5,972 nucleotides of DNA from Desulfobacterales bacterium (GTDB lineage Bacteria; Desulfobacterota; Desulfobacteria; Desulfobacterales; JAUCGF01): the NCBI GenBank assembly GCA_029940345.1, contig JAOZRC010000358.1, positions 1 through 5,972 on the forward strand, given 5' to 3'. The notes beneath the pieces were generated by a model, which worked only from the letters and a program-made list of their open reading frames with translations, did not search any database and was not told where the DNA came from. Of this stretch, positions 1 to 5,935 are shown piece after piece (within the stretch, counting starts at the first letter, position 1; each line of letters opens with the position of its first letter). The translations under genes were made by a program, and so were the position numbers.

Positions 1-7
1 CGTATCA

Positions 8-42
8 ACTTGAAACTTAACACTTAAAACTTGTAACTGACG
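8..42. repeat. Degenerate 7-bp tandem repeat (ACTTRAA-like)
   Basis: The tetramer ACTT begins at 8, 15, 22 and 29, with a diverged copy (ACTG) at 36, so the spacing is exactly seven bases throughout. The units read ACTTGAA, ACTTAAC, ACTTAAA and ACTTGTA. The array lies just upstream of the likely promoter of the TPR gene and may continue left of the window. It resembles the short heptameric tandem repeats found between genes in several bacterial lineages. A regulatory role is not shown; the last unit supplies the candidate -35 box. Confidence 0.6.
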
Positions 43-57
43 AGTAAAGTATATAAT
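31..57 (+). promoter_or_regulatory. Candidate sigma-70-type promoter for the TPR gene
   Basis: A perfect TATAAT lies at 52-57, about 26 bp before the start codon at 84. The best -35 match is TTGTAA at 31-36, giving a 15-bp spacer that is shorter than the usual 17, so the -35 assignment is weak while the -10 is convincing. Transcription would begin near 64 and leave a leader of about 20 bases. There is no CTTGAA/CCCCAT pairing at sigma-32 spacing and no CIRCE inverted repeat, so a standard heat-shock promoter is not supported. Confidence 0.45.
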
Positions 58-83
58 CCCTTAAACAGAAAAAACTGAACCAC

Positions 84-2720
84 ATGGCCAGAAAAAAAAG
101 TAAAAAAGCACGCAAGCGTCAGCAGCAAAAACTGATGAATGCTCCTGTTGAGCAAATGATCCGCCGCGGATCGGATTGCCTGGCAGCCAATAAATCCAGG
201 GATGCGATCAATATCCTAAAGGCCGCTTTAAAGAAAGGCGGGCCTGCTGGTAAGATTAACACATTATTGTTCCGTGCGTATCACCAGCGTGAGGCCCAAC
301 TCAGAACCAAAGGCATGCACCGTGAAGCGGATGTTGTTCATGCGCTGGCCCTTGATCTGGAACCTGATTACACCCATTTGACAGAAACGGACCTGGTAAA
401 CATTATCACCCAGGCCACACTTGCGGACGCCATTGATCATTATGTGTCGTATCTCCGCAAAAACGGGCCTTCCGCACGCATTGAACTGTTTCTGGCCGGC
501 CGCTTTTTCATAGAACAGGATTTTCAACCGCTTAACGGCCTGGATGACTCGGTTCCACTCCAACGAGACGCCGGTCTGATCAAGCAAGCGCTTACACTGA
601 TGAACCTGGGCGAATGGGAAAAGGCTTTCACCCAGCTTAAAACGCTTCCAAGATCATCACCTTTTGCGCCCGCCAAATTATTTTGCCGCGCGATATGTTG
701 TTTCTACAAGCAGGATGACAAGGGCATGCAAAGAGCGCTATCCATGATACCCGCTGAGTCATCGCTTAAACCGTATGCGCACAAGCTGACCCAATTCGGA
801 CATCTGACACCCTGTTTGTGGGATCAAAAATTACTGGTAAAGCAACAAATCGAATTGTTACTAAAGAATTTGGAAAAAAGGAATCTTTTTAACGTCCAAA
901 AAATAATTGTCGATTTAGCCCGACAGATATTTCCCCAAGATCAGGCGCAAGTCGTTTTAAAAGTGCTTGAGCTATTGATTCCCATGGTGATGGCCGGCCG
1001 GCTGCCGGCTATTTTCTTTTCCGATCTGCTGGGCAAGCTGGTTCCTAAAGATATGCAGCCGCTTATTCGATCCAAAGGCGATTATTTTATTTTTAACAAC
1101 CCTGTTAATGACACTGACAACTATCTTGCTGTTTTGGATAAGGAATTCCCCCAACCGGAACAACGTGCCATCGCCCATAGCCTTATTTTACTGAATACGG
1201 CCAAAATACTACATGAAGGCAAAACCGGCATCCGCACTCATGATCTTCCCTATAAAGAAAAATTACCCCTATTAGGTATTGGCTGTTTTATGCCGGATCA
1301 ATATATAATTGATATGACCTTAGAAGGGATACGTCTCGATCCTCTGAATCGAAACGCGATCGAACTGCTGGCCGACTTACCGCGCTATTCCAGGCCCGCT
1401 AAAACAAAAGTTGAGCAGGGCCTGACGATGCTCCTGGAAGCCCATCCGGATGATCCTCGTCCGTGCCTTGAACTGGCGACGCTGTTTTACGAAAAAAACG
1501 CTTTTCGTAAAGCTGAAAATATACTGGCGGAAGCGCTCAAACGCGCGCCTCATGACAGACGCGTCACCGCAAGGCATGTCATCGCCTTGCTTATCTCAGC
1601 CAGCAAAAATATGCAACGCAACCGGCTTCATCTGACCCAAAAGGACCTCGAAAAAGCGGCCAGGCTGACAGATAAATCAACGCAAAACCTGGTTATTGAA
1701 AAACAGATTTTATTCAAATTGTATAAACCGGATCAGCTTTCGCTGTTCGACAACCAACCTGATTACACGCTCAAACATATCCGCTCGATTATCAATAACG
1801 CCATTGACGGCCAGACGCCATTCGATCAGCTCAGGATCATAGGACTTCTCATTTTGGATTTGGAAAACAACCCGATTCCTAAAAAAACAAAAATTCAAAA
1901 ACATCTGAAAACAATTTTTAATAAATACTCGGCCAGCTTAAAAACGTTTTCTTCCAGCGAAATTTGCCAATTGCTGGCATCCCCCGGCAAGGAAGTATAT
2001 CCGCTTTATAAATCTTTGAATATCGCTTTCGTTTTCCTCAAACGCAAAAAAGATTTGACCAGACGAATTGATGATGACGATATCATACCCGTGATCGATA
2101 TTTTAATCAAAAACCGATCATACCAATCTGCCAAAAGCGACCTCCAGCGAAGGATTGATAAAAAAGATTCCAAAAACCTGCTATTGTTCAGTTTTTATGA
2201 GGCTTTCCTTGAGCATAAGCTGGATGGCAACCTTCGTGACGGCGATCTGTTTGATATGATTATCGATGACGCCGATAAAGCCCAAAAGGAGATGCTGCGA
2301 GGTGTGGCGCGCCGGCTTGCCAAATTCGCGGATGGTCGTTTAAAAGAGGCGCTGGAAAAATTCGATTTCAGTTTATTAGATTATTTTTCTCCTTTCGGTT
2401 TTCATTACGGTGATGATTATGATGATTTCGATGATGATGACGACGATTTCGATGATGACTTTATTGATGACTTCCTGCCCGGCGGCGATCTGAACGGACC
2501 AATTGACGATATTTTCCAGGCAGCGATGCTCATCGAAATCCTCGAAATGATGATTGACAGCTTAGACCTCAGGGGCGCTCCAAAGCATGTGATACTTGCG
2601 AAAAGAAAAAAATTGCAAGATGACGAGAAGTTTATGGAGGTCCTTAACGGAACCAAAGCGATAATACAAGGAAACCAGATCAAGGAACTTTCGCGAGAAG
2701 CAAAATTGTTCTTAACATGA
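84..2720 (+). CDS. Large TPR-repeat protein with aspartate-rich tract
   Basis: This is an 878-residue, apparently soluble protein with no signal peptide or clear membrane segment. The N-terminus (1-16) is strongly basic, with runs of Lys and Arg. Helical-repeat character is clear. Residues 458-491 form a textbook TPR unit (Leu464, Ala465, Phe468, Ala477, Leu481, Ala484 and Pro489 at the consensus places). A second unit lies at about 22-55 (Gly29, Ala41, Ala48), and a looser one at about 60-95 ends in LEPD. Other stretches look alpha-helical but are too diverged to assign. Residues 777-796 are 15 Asp in 20, interrupted by Phe, Tyr and Ile. A hydrophobic helix and a charged tail follow. TPR arrays bind peptides and partner proteins, and its place ahead of J-like, GrpE-like and Hsp70 genes suggests a scaffold, client adaptor or client; this is inference. 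The start at 84 has no recognisable Shine-Dalgarno, but an in-frame stop at 54-56 with no upstream ATG supports it. I do not recognise a named family for the full length. Confidence 0.9.
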   Translation: MARKKSKKARKRQQQKLMNAPVEQMIRRGSDCLAANKSRDAINILKAALKKGGPAGKINTLLFRAYHQREAQLRTKGMHREADVVHALALDLEPDYTHLTETDLVNIITQATLADAIDHYVSYLRKNGPSARIELFLAGRFFIEQDFQPLNGLDDSVPLQRDAGLIKQALTLMNLGEWEKAFTQLKTLPRSSPFAPAKLFCRAICCFYKQDDKGMQRALSMIPAESSLKPYAHKLTQFGHLTPCLWDQKLLVKQQIELLLKNLEKRNLFNVQKIIVDLARQIFPQDQAQVVLKVLELLIPMVMAGRLPAIFFSDLLGKLVPKDMQPLIRSKGDYFIFNNPVNDTDNYLAVLDKEFPQPEQRAIAHSLILLNTAKILHEGKTGIRTHDLPYKEKLPLLGIGCFMPDQYIIDMTLEGIRLDPLNRNAIELLADLPRYSRPAKTKVEQGLTMLLEAHPDDPRPCLELATLFYEKNAFRKAENILAEALKRAPHDRRVTARHVIALLISASKNMQRNRLHLTQKDLEKAARLTDKSTQNLVIEKQILFKLYKPDQLSLFDNQPDYTLKHIRSIINNAIDGQTPFDQLRIIGLLILDLENNPIPKKTKIQKHLKTIFNKYSASLKTFSSSEICQLLASPGKEVYPLYKSLNIAFVFLKRKKDLTRRIDDDDIIPVIDILIKNRSYQSAKSDLQRRIDKKDSKNLLLFSFYEAFLEHKLDGNLRDGDLFDMIIDDADKAQKEMLRGVARRLAKFADGRLKEALEKFDFSLLDYFSPFGFHYGDDYDDFDDDDDDFDDDFIDDFLPGGDLNGPIDDIFQAAMLIEILEMMIDSLDLRGAPKHVILAKRKKLQDDEKFMEVLNGTKAIIQGNQIKELSREAKLFLT
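2412..2471 (+). other. Sequence encoding Asp/Phe acidic tract of the TPR protein
   Basis: This stretch is made almost wholly of GAT and GAC codons punctuated by TTC, TTT, TAT and ATT, giving residues 777-796 of the TPR protein. Such acidic tracts with regular aromatics are usually disordered and can bind basic proteins, metal ions or chaperone partners. The repetitive DNA could also change length by slippage. The opposite strand reads as a serine-rich open frame only because of this composition. Confidence 0.75.
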
Positions 2721-2767
2721 GCGGGGTGCATATATATGTATCAGTTATGCAAGAAGCACGCCATTCA

Positions 2768-2781
2768 AATAGTATACTATT
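2768..2781. promoter_or_regulatory. 14-bp perfect palindrome, possible operator or promoter core
   Basis: AATAGTATACTATT is its own reverse complement over all 14 bases and lies 73 bp before the J-like start codon. It contains TATACT (2773-2778), a reasonable -10 hexamer for a promoter serving the downstream three genes, although no good -35 is seen 16-18 bp upstream. A dimeric repressor site overlapping a -10 box is one reading. A chance AT-rich palindrome is the alternative. A shorter palindrome, CATATATATG (2729-2738), lies upstream in the same gap. Confidence 0.3.
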
Positions 2782-2854
2782 AACGTAAAACCAAAAGCAG
2801 TTCCGCCCGGATCGATTAAACCGGTGCGAACCAAAAAAAACTATTAATAAAACC

Positions 2855-3175
2855 ATGATTTCTTATTATCTTACCTTGGGTGTCACGCTGGAAGCGAACG
2901 ATCATGAAATCAGGAAAAAATATCTGACATTGATTAAGCAGCATACACCTGAAAAAAGTCCGGATCGTTTTCAGCAAGTGACCACCGCTTATGAAAAAAT
3001 CAAATCTTCCCGTGCCCGCATTCGAACGGCGCTTTTCGAAATTATTGAAAACGCAAACACCGAATCCGCCCTGCTGGCACTGGGCGAAGCGGCCAGTCCG
3101 CAACGCGTGCGCGTCGGATTGAAGACGTTGATGCAAACCTTGTCTGCCATGGAAAACAAAACCGGTCATAAATGA
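2855..3175 (+). CDS. J-domain-like protein lacking the HPD motif
   Basis: This small protein has 106 residues. Residues 2-56 match a J domain: SYYLTLGV helix I entry, EANDHEIRKKYLTLIKQ helix II, then a loop and RFQQVTTAYEKIK as helix III. J domains dock on Hsp70 and stimulate its ATPase through an invariant His-Pro-Asp in the II-III loop. Counting from Tyr23 of helix II, the HPD place is Thr31-Pro32-Glu33 (preceded by His30), so only Pro is kept. The remaining 50 residues are a helical tail with no Gly/Phe region, zinc finger or C-terminal DnaJ domains. The start is chosen because the J domain begins right after Met1; the leader is A-rich with no Shine-Dalgarno. Gaps to the neighbours are 134 and 103 bp. 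It is probably a co-chaperone of the Hsp70 encoded downstream, either using a degenerate trigger motif or acting only as a docking or inhibitory J-like protein. Confidence 0.85.
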   Translation: MISYYLTLGVTLEANDHEIRKKYLTLIKQHTPEKSPDRFQQVTTAYEKIKSSRARIRTALFEIIENANTESALLALGEAASPQRVRVGLKTLMQTLSAMENKTGHK

Positions 3176-3261
3176 CATGTATGGGCGCATTGATACTACC
3201 GTTCACTCCCTCCTCCCAAGCGAAACGGTTTGGCAGCCCCCAATCGGAATCAAATCAATTT

Positions 3262-3267
3262 AAAGGA
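3262..3267 (+). promoter_or_regulatory. Ribosome binding site of the GrpE-like gene
   Basis: AAAGGA lies 11 bases before the ATG at 3279, a slightly long but workable spacing. It supports this start over the next in-frame Met at residue 27, which has no such sequence ahead of it. Confidence 0.5.
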
Positions 3268-3278
3268 TCACCGTCTGT

Positions 3279-4052
3279 ATGTTCAGTATTAAACAATCTT
3301 TAATTCATATTCGGCAGCGCTTTGAACGTAAAATCACCCTGCCCTTTTTTAATCGGATGTCTGCCTGGTTCACGCGCCACGCCGATAGCAGCCGCAAGCG
3401 GCTTTATAGTGAGGATGAATGGAGAGCCAAGACGGTTGATGATTTTAAGAATTGGTTGTCAACCCTGCCTGATTTACCCTTTGAAGAAGAGTTGGGCAAC
3501 CTGGACGCCTGTGATTTGTATACGATGCTCCGGGAATTCACTGCCCTGCGCCAGGAAATCAAACTGCAAAATCGTGAACAAAACAAAGCGATCAGAACGC
3601 TGAATACCTTTATGGAAACCTATCAGCAATCCGAAAAAACACTGCGGGATACATCCGCGCAAATCAGTCTGCTCGAAGAAAATATACGCCTGTCCTGTGA
3701 AAAGAAAATGATTTTACTTTTTCTGGATGTGCGCGACGCCCTGACCCGCGGGATACAATCCGGCCGCCGAATCGCTGTGCAGCGGCAATGGTTCCGGAGA
3801 CCGCCCAAAGGTATTGAAAATGTTGTTCAAGGCTATGAAATGGCGTTGCGACGTTTTGACAGGGCGCTGATCCAGGCGGATATAAAACCTTTACCCACAG
3901 TTGGAAAGCCCTTCAATCCCCGATTGATGCAGGCCGTAGGTAAAGCGAGTGACCGCATGGCCGGACAGGGAATCGTGACACAGGAAATACTCAGTGGCTA
4001 TATTCGCAATGACGAAGTCATACGAACGGCCGAAGTTATTGTTAATATGTAA
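3279..4052 (+). CDS. GrpE-like nucleotide exchange factor with N-terminal extension
   Basis: This is a 257-residue protein whose C-terminal half follows the GrpE pattern. Residues 80-140 are a charged, probably coiled-coil helix (LREFTALRQEIKLQNREQNK and onward), matching the long GrpE dimer helix. Residues 142-200 match the helical bundle (ILLFLDVRDALTRGIQSG, then VVQGYEMALRRFDRALIQADI). Residues 205-257 match the beta wing, with Val208-Gly209, FNPRLMQAV, GIVTQEILSGYI and IRTAEVIV aligning to GrpE's LDPNVHQAI, GNVLGIMQKGY and IRAAMVTV. GrpE opens the Hsp70 nucleotide-binding cleft to release ADP. Ordinary GrpE proteins are about 170-200 residues; here about 80 residues precede the coiled coil, including a basic start and a segment rich in Trp, Glu and Pro (LYSEDEW to LPFEEE). 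That part is unassigned and could dock the TPR or J-like protein. The gene is likely the dedicated exchange factor for the Hsp70 that follows. A locus of this kind need not replace the housekeeping grpE. Confidence 0.82.
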   Translation: MFSIKQSLIHIRQRFERKITLPFFNRMSAWFTRHADSSRKRLYSEDEWRAKTVDDFKNWLSTLPDLPFEEELGNLDACDLYTMLREFTALRQEIKLQNREQNKAIRTLNTFMETYQQSEKTLRDTSAQISLLEENIRLSCEKKMILLFLDVRDALTRGIQSGRRIAVQRQWFRRPPKGIENVVQGYEMALRRFDRALIQADIKPLPTVGKPFNPRLMQAVGKASDRMAGQGIVTQEILSGYIRNDEVIRTAEVIVNM

Positions 4053-4072
4053 CGCGGGAAGCCGTCCCGCGT
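4052..4072 (+). other. Strong hairpin at the GrpE-like stop codon
   Basis: ACGCGGGA (4052-4059) pairs perfectly with TCCCGCGT (4065-4072) around a 5-base AGCCG loop. The stem begins on the last base of the stop codon. It is G+C-rich and would be stable in RNA, but the bases after it (AGTTTGCG) give no U tract, so it is not a classic intrinsic terminator. It could block 3' exonucleases, cause partial termination, or mark a processing point that sets the ratio of exchange factor to Hsp70. Confidence 0.6.
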
Positions 4073-4090
4073 AGTTTGCGCAAGGCCACT

Positions 4091-4111
4091 AAGCGGATCA
4101 GCTTTCCGCTT
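4091..4111 (+). other. Second hairpin in the GrpE-Hsp70 gap
   Basis: AAGCGGA (4091-4097) pairs perfectly with TCCGCTT (4105-4111) around a 7-base loop, 18 bases after the first hairpin. No U-rich tail follows. Two stems in tandem between co-directional genes suggest an RNA-level control element, for example differential mRNA stability or attenuation; this is inference. Confidence 0.55.
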
Positions 4112-4172
4112 TACAGTCAGGGTGAATCAGTTTAAAAAGCCAATAAACATTCATAATTACCTATTAATAACA

Positions 4173-4178
4173 AAGGAG
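4173..4178 (+). promoter_or_regulatory. Strong Shine-Dalgarno of the Hsp70 gene
   Basis: AAGGAG sits five bases before the ATG at 4184. It is the best ribosome binding site in the window and fits high translation of the Hsp70 relative to its partners. It fixes the start, which also places the GIDLGTTNS motif at the same distance from Met1 as in DnaK. Confidence 0.75.
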
Positions 4179-4183
4179 CCCAA

Positions 4184-5935
4184 ATGGAGCCTATTATCGG
4201 GATAGACCTTGGTACAACCAATTCAGAAGTCGCCTTCATATATGATGGCAACGTGGAAATCATTGCCGACGGAGATCACGGCATCCTGCCTTCTTGTGTC
4301 GGTCTGAATGCGGATGGCAAGATCATTGTCGGTGCCGAAGCGCGCAACCAGATGGTGATTGCGCCGGAACGCACCGCTATGTCGGTCAAACGATTGATGG
4401 GGTCGGATGAAACGATCAAACTTGCTGACCAGGTGTTCACTCCCCAGGAAATATCCGCTTTTATTCTCAAAACACTGAAAGAACGCGCGGAAAAAGCATT
4501 GGACAAACCCATCCGCAAAGCCGTGATCACCGTGCCGGCCTATTTCACCGACACCCAGCGCCAAGCCACGCGCGAGGCCGGTGAAATAGCAGGCCTTGAA
4601 GTGGTGCGCATTATTAACGAACCCACCGCCGCTGCCCTGGCTTATGAAATGAACAATGCGGAAACCCGGCAAATTCTGATCTATGACCTCGGCGGCGGTA
4701 CGTTTGATGTATCGATTGTTAAAATTGAGGAGGGTGTGATTGAAGTGCTGGCCAGTACGGGTGACAATCATTTGGGCGGTGACGATTTTGATCAGAAAAT
4801 AACGAATCATCTGGCAGAACACATTGAATCCGAGTTAAAACTGCAAGTCAAAGATGATCCGTTGGTCATGGCGCGTTTACGCCGCGCCGCCGAGTCCGCC
4901 AAAATGAACCTTTCCACGGTTACCTATACGACCATCGAGGAAGACCATCTCGGCAAAAAGGATGGACGGGATATTCATCTCTCTTTGGAATTTTCCAGGG
5001 TAATGTTTGAAGATATGATTGATGCGGAGCTGTCGCGAACTATGGAATCAGTTAGTAAAGCCTTGGAGGATGCCGGTTTGCCACCAACAGCCATTAGCAA
5101 AACGATCCTGGTTGGCGGATCAACCCGCATCCCCCGCATCACCGAAATGCTCGAGGAAAAAATAGGTCATGCGCCCCATGGTGAAATCGATCCCGATCTG
5201 TGTGTCGCTCTTGGTGCCGCCATGCAGGCTGGCCGGGAGATGGGCGTCGAGCATTCCGGTGTATTGGTCGATATCACCCCATACACTTTTGGAACATCGG
5301 CCCTGGGCATGCTCAACAACGAACCGAATCCGGATACATTTGTACCGCTGATCCGACGCAACACCAAACTGCCCGCGCGTAAAAGTAAATCCTTTTATAC
5401 GGTTTATGACCATCAGGATGCCGTGGATGTAAAAGTTTACCAGGGTGAAGCTAAAAACGCGCTGGACAATGTAAAGCTGGGCAACTACACGTTTTATATT
5501 ACAAAAAGTCCGCGAAACAGTGAAATCATATTAGATTTTGACCTTGACCTGAATGGAATTCTAAAAATCAAGGCTATTGAGAAAAAAACCGGTAAGCATA
5601 TTGATGCCGTCATTGAAAATGCAATTTCCCGATTTGACGAAGGTGAACTCTCACAAACCCGTGAACGGGTTGAAAATATGTGGTCATCATCCGGCCATGC
5701 CCAAATGTCCGAGGCCGACGTTGATCAAAACAAAGACAGCGGAGATGATTTACCGGCTCAATTTGGTGAGATTGTCAAACGCGCCGATGAACTGCTTGAT
5801 TTGGCGTCCGACGAGGACAAACAAGAAATTATCAATTTAAAAGAAGATATCCAGGATGCTGTCAAAGACAACCGCATGGATGATGCCGAAAAGTTAAAAG
5901 ATCAACTGGACGACATTCTTTTTTATATCGGCTAA
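4184..5935 (+). CDS. Compact Hsp70 (DnaK/HscC-like) chaperone
   Basis: This is a cytoplasmic ATP-driven chaperone of 583 residues, against about 638 in E. coli DnaK. Nucleotide-binding domain signatures are intact: GIDLGTTNS (6-14), Lys69 in VKRLMG (DnaK Lys70), INEPTAAALAYE with Glu146 (DnaK Glu171), DLGGGTFD with Asp168, Thr173 and Asp175, and GGSTRIPRI (311-319). About 25 residues of DnaK are missing between Lys69 and VITVPAYF, as in HscC-type Hsp70s. The linker is GVLVD (359-363) in place of VLLLD. Arg142, Asn145 and Asp363, equivalent to the DnaK residues that receive the J-protein HPD, are kept. The beta substrate domain (about 363-480) has Leu374, Val407 and Val414 at the arch and pocket places and an insert near NNEPNPD. 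The lid is altered: an acidic, probably loose stretch (about 501-523) leads to a helical hairpin, and the protein ends there with no disordered tail. The neighbouring J-like and GrpE-like genes indicate a dedicated machine. HscA is unlikely because no Fe-S assembly genes are nearby. Confidence 0.95.
   Translation: MEPIIGIDLGTTNSEVAFIYDGNVEIIADGDHGILPSCVGLNADGKIIVGAEARNQMVIAPERTAMSVKRLMGSDETIKLADQVFTPQEISAFILKTLKERAEKALDKPIRKAVITVPAYFTDTQRQATREAGEIAGLEVVRIINEPTAAALAYEMNNAETRQILIYDLGGGTFDVSIVKIEEGVIEVLASTGDNHLGGDDFDQKITNHLAEHIESELKLQVKDDPLVMARLRRAAESAKMNLSTVTYTTIEEDHLGKKDGRDIHLSLEFSRVMFEDMIDAELSRTMESVSKALEDAGLPPTAISKTILVGGSTRIPRITEMLEEKIGHAPHGEIDPDLCVALGAAMQAGREMGVEHSGVLVDITPYTFGTSALGMLNNEPNPDTFVPLIRRNTKLPARKSKSFYTVYDHQDAVDVKVYQGEAKNALDNVKLGNYTFYITKSPRNSEIILDFDLDLNGILKIKAIEKKTGKHIDAVIENAISRFDEGELSQTRERVENMWSSSGHAQMSEADVDQNKDSGDDLPAQFGEIVKRADELLDLASDEDKQEIINLKEDIQDAVKDNRMDDAEKLKDQLDDILFYIG

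Noticed and set aside
1..83. CIRCE element or sigma-32 heat-shock promoter
   Set aside because: CTTGAA occurs at 9-14, but no CCCCAT-like partner lies at the right distance, and no TTAGCACTC inverted repeat is present here or in the other gaps.
92..107. A8 and A6 tracts at the start of the TPR gene as a programmed slippage site
   Set aside because: They simply encode the Lys-rich N-terminus. No downstream structure or alternative frame of any length supports frameshifting.
2417..2731. Serine-rich minus-strand frame
   Set aside because: The serine run is only the reverse reading of the GAT-rich aspartate tract.
2801..2830. Hairpin before the J-like gene
   Set aside because: The arms pair only as two 4-bp or shorter blocks separated by three mismatches, followed by an A tract; not a convincing structure.
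2816..3190. 124-residue minus-strand frame covering the whole J-like gene
   Set aside because: The + strand frame gives a clear J-domain pattern starting at its first residues. The antisense product has no recognisable motif.
3198..3229. Inverted repeat ACCGTT / AACGGT in the J-GrpE gap as a terminator
   Set aside because: Only six base pairs with a 20-base loop and no U tract; too weak to call.
4131..4157. Possible separate promoter for the Hsp70 (TTTAAA and CATAAT)
   Set aside because: The -35 match is poor and the spacer is only 15 bp in an AT-rich stretch, so it is not distinguishable from background.
4223..4822. 199-residue open frame on the minus strand opposite the Hsp70 gene
   Set aside because: Long antisense frames opposite hsp70 genes are a known by-product of their codon pattern. 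This one has no recognisable domain and the + strand match to Hsp70 is complete.
4184..5935. HscA of the iron-sulfur cluster pathway
   Set aside because: No iscU, hscB or ferredoxin gene is adjacent, and the partner set here (TPR, J-like, GrpE-like) does not fit HscA.
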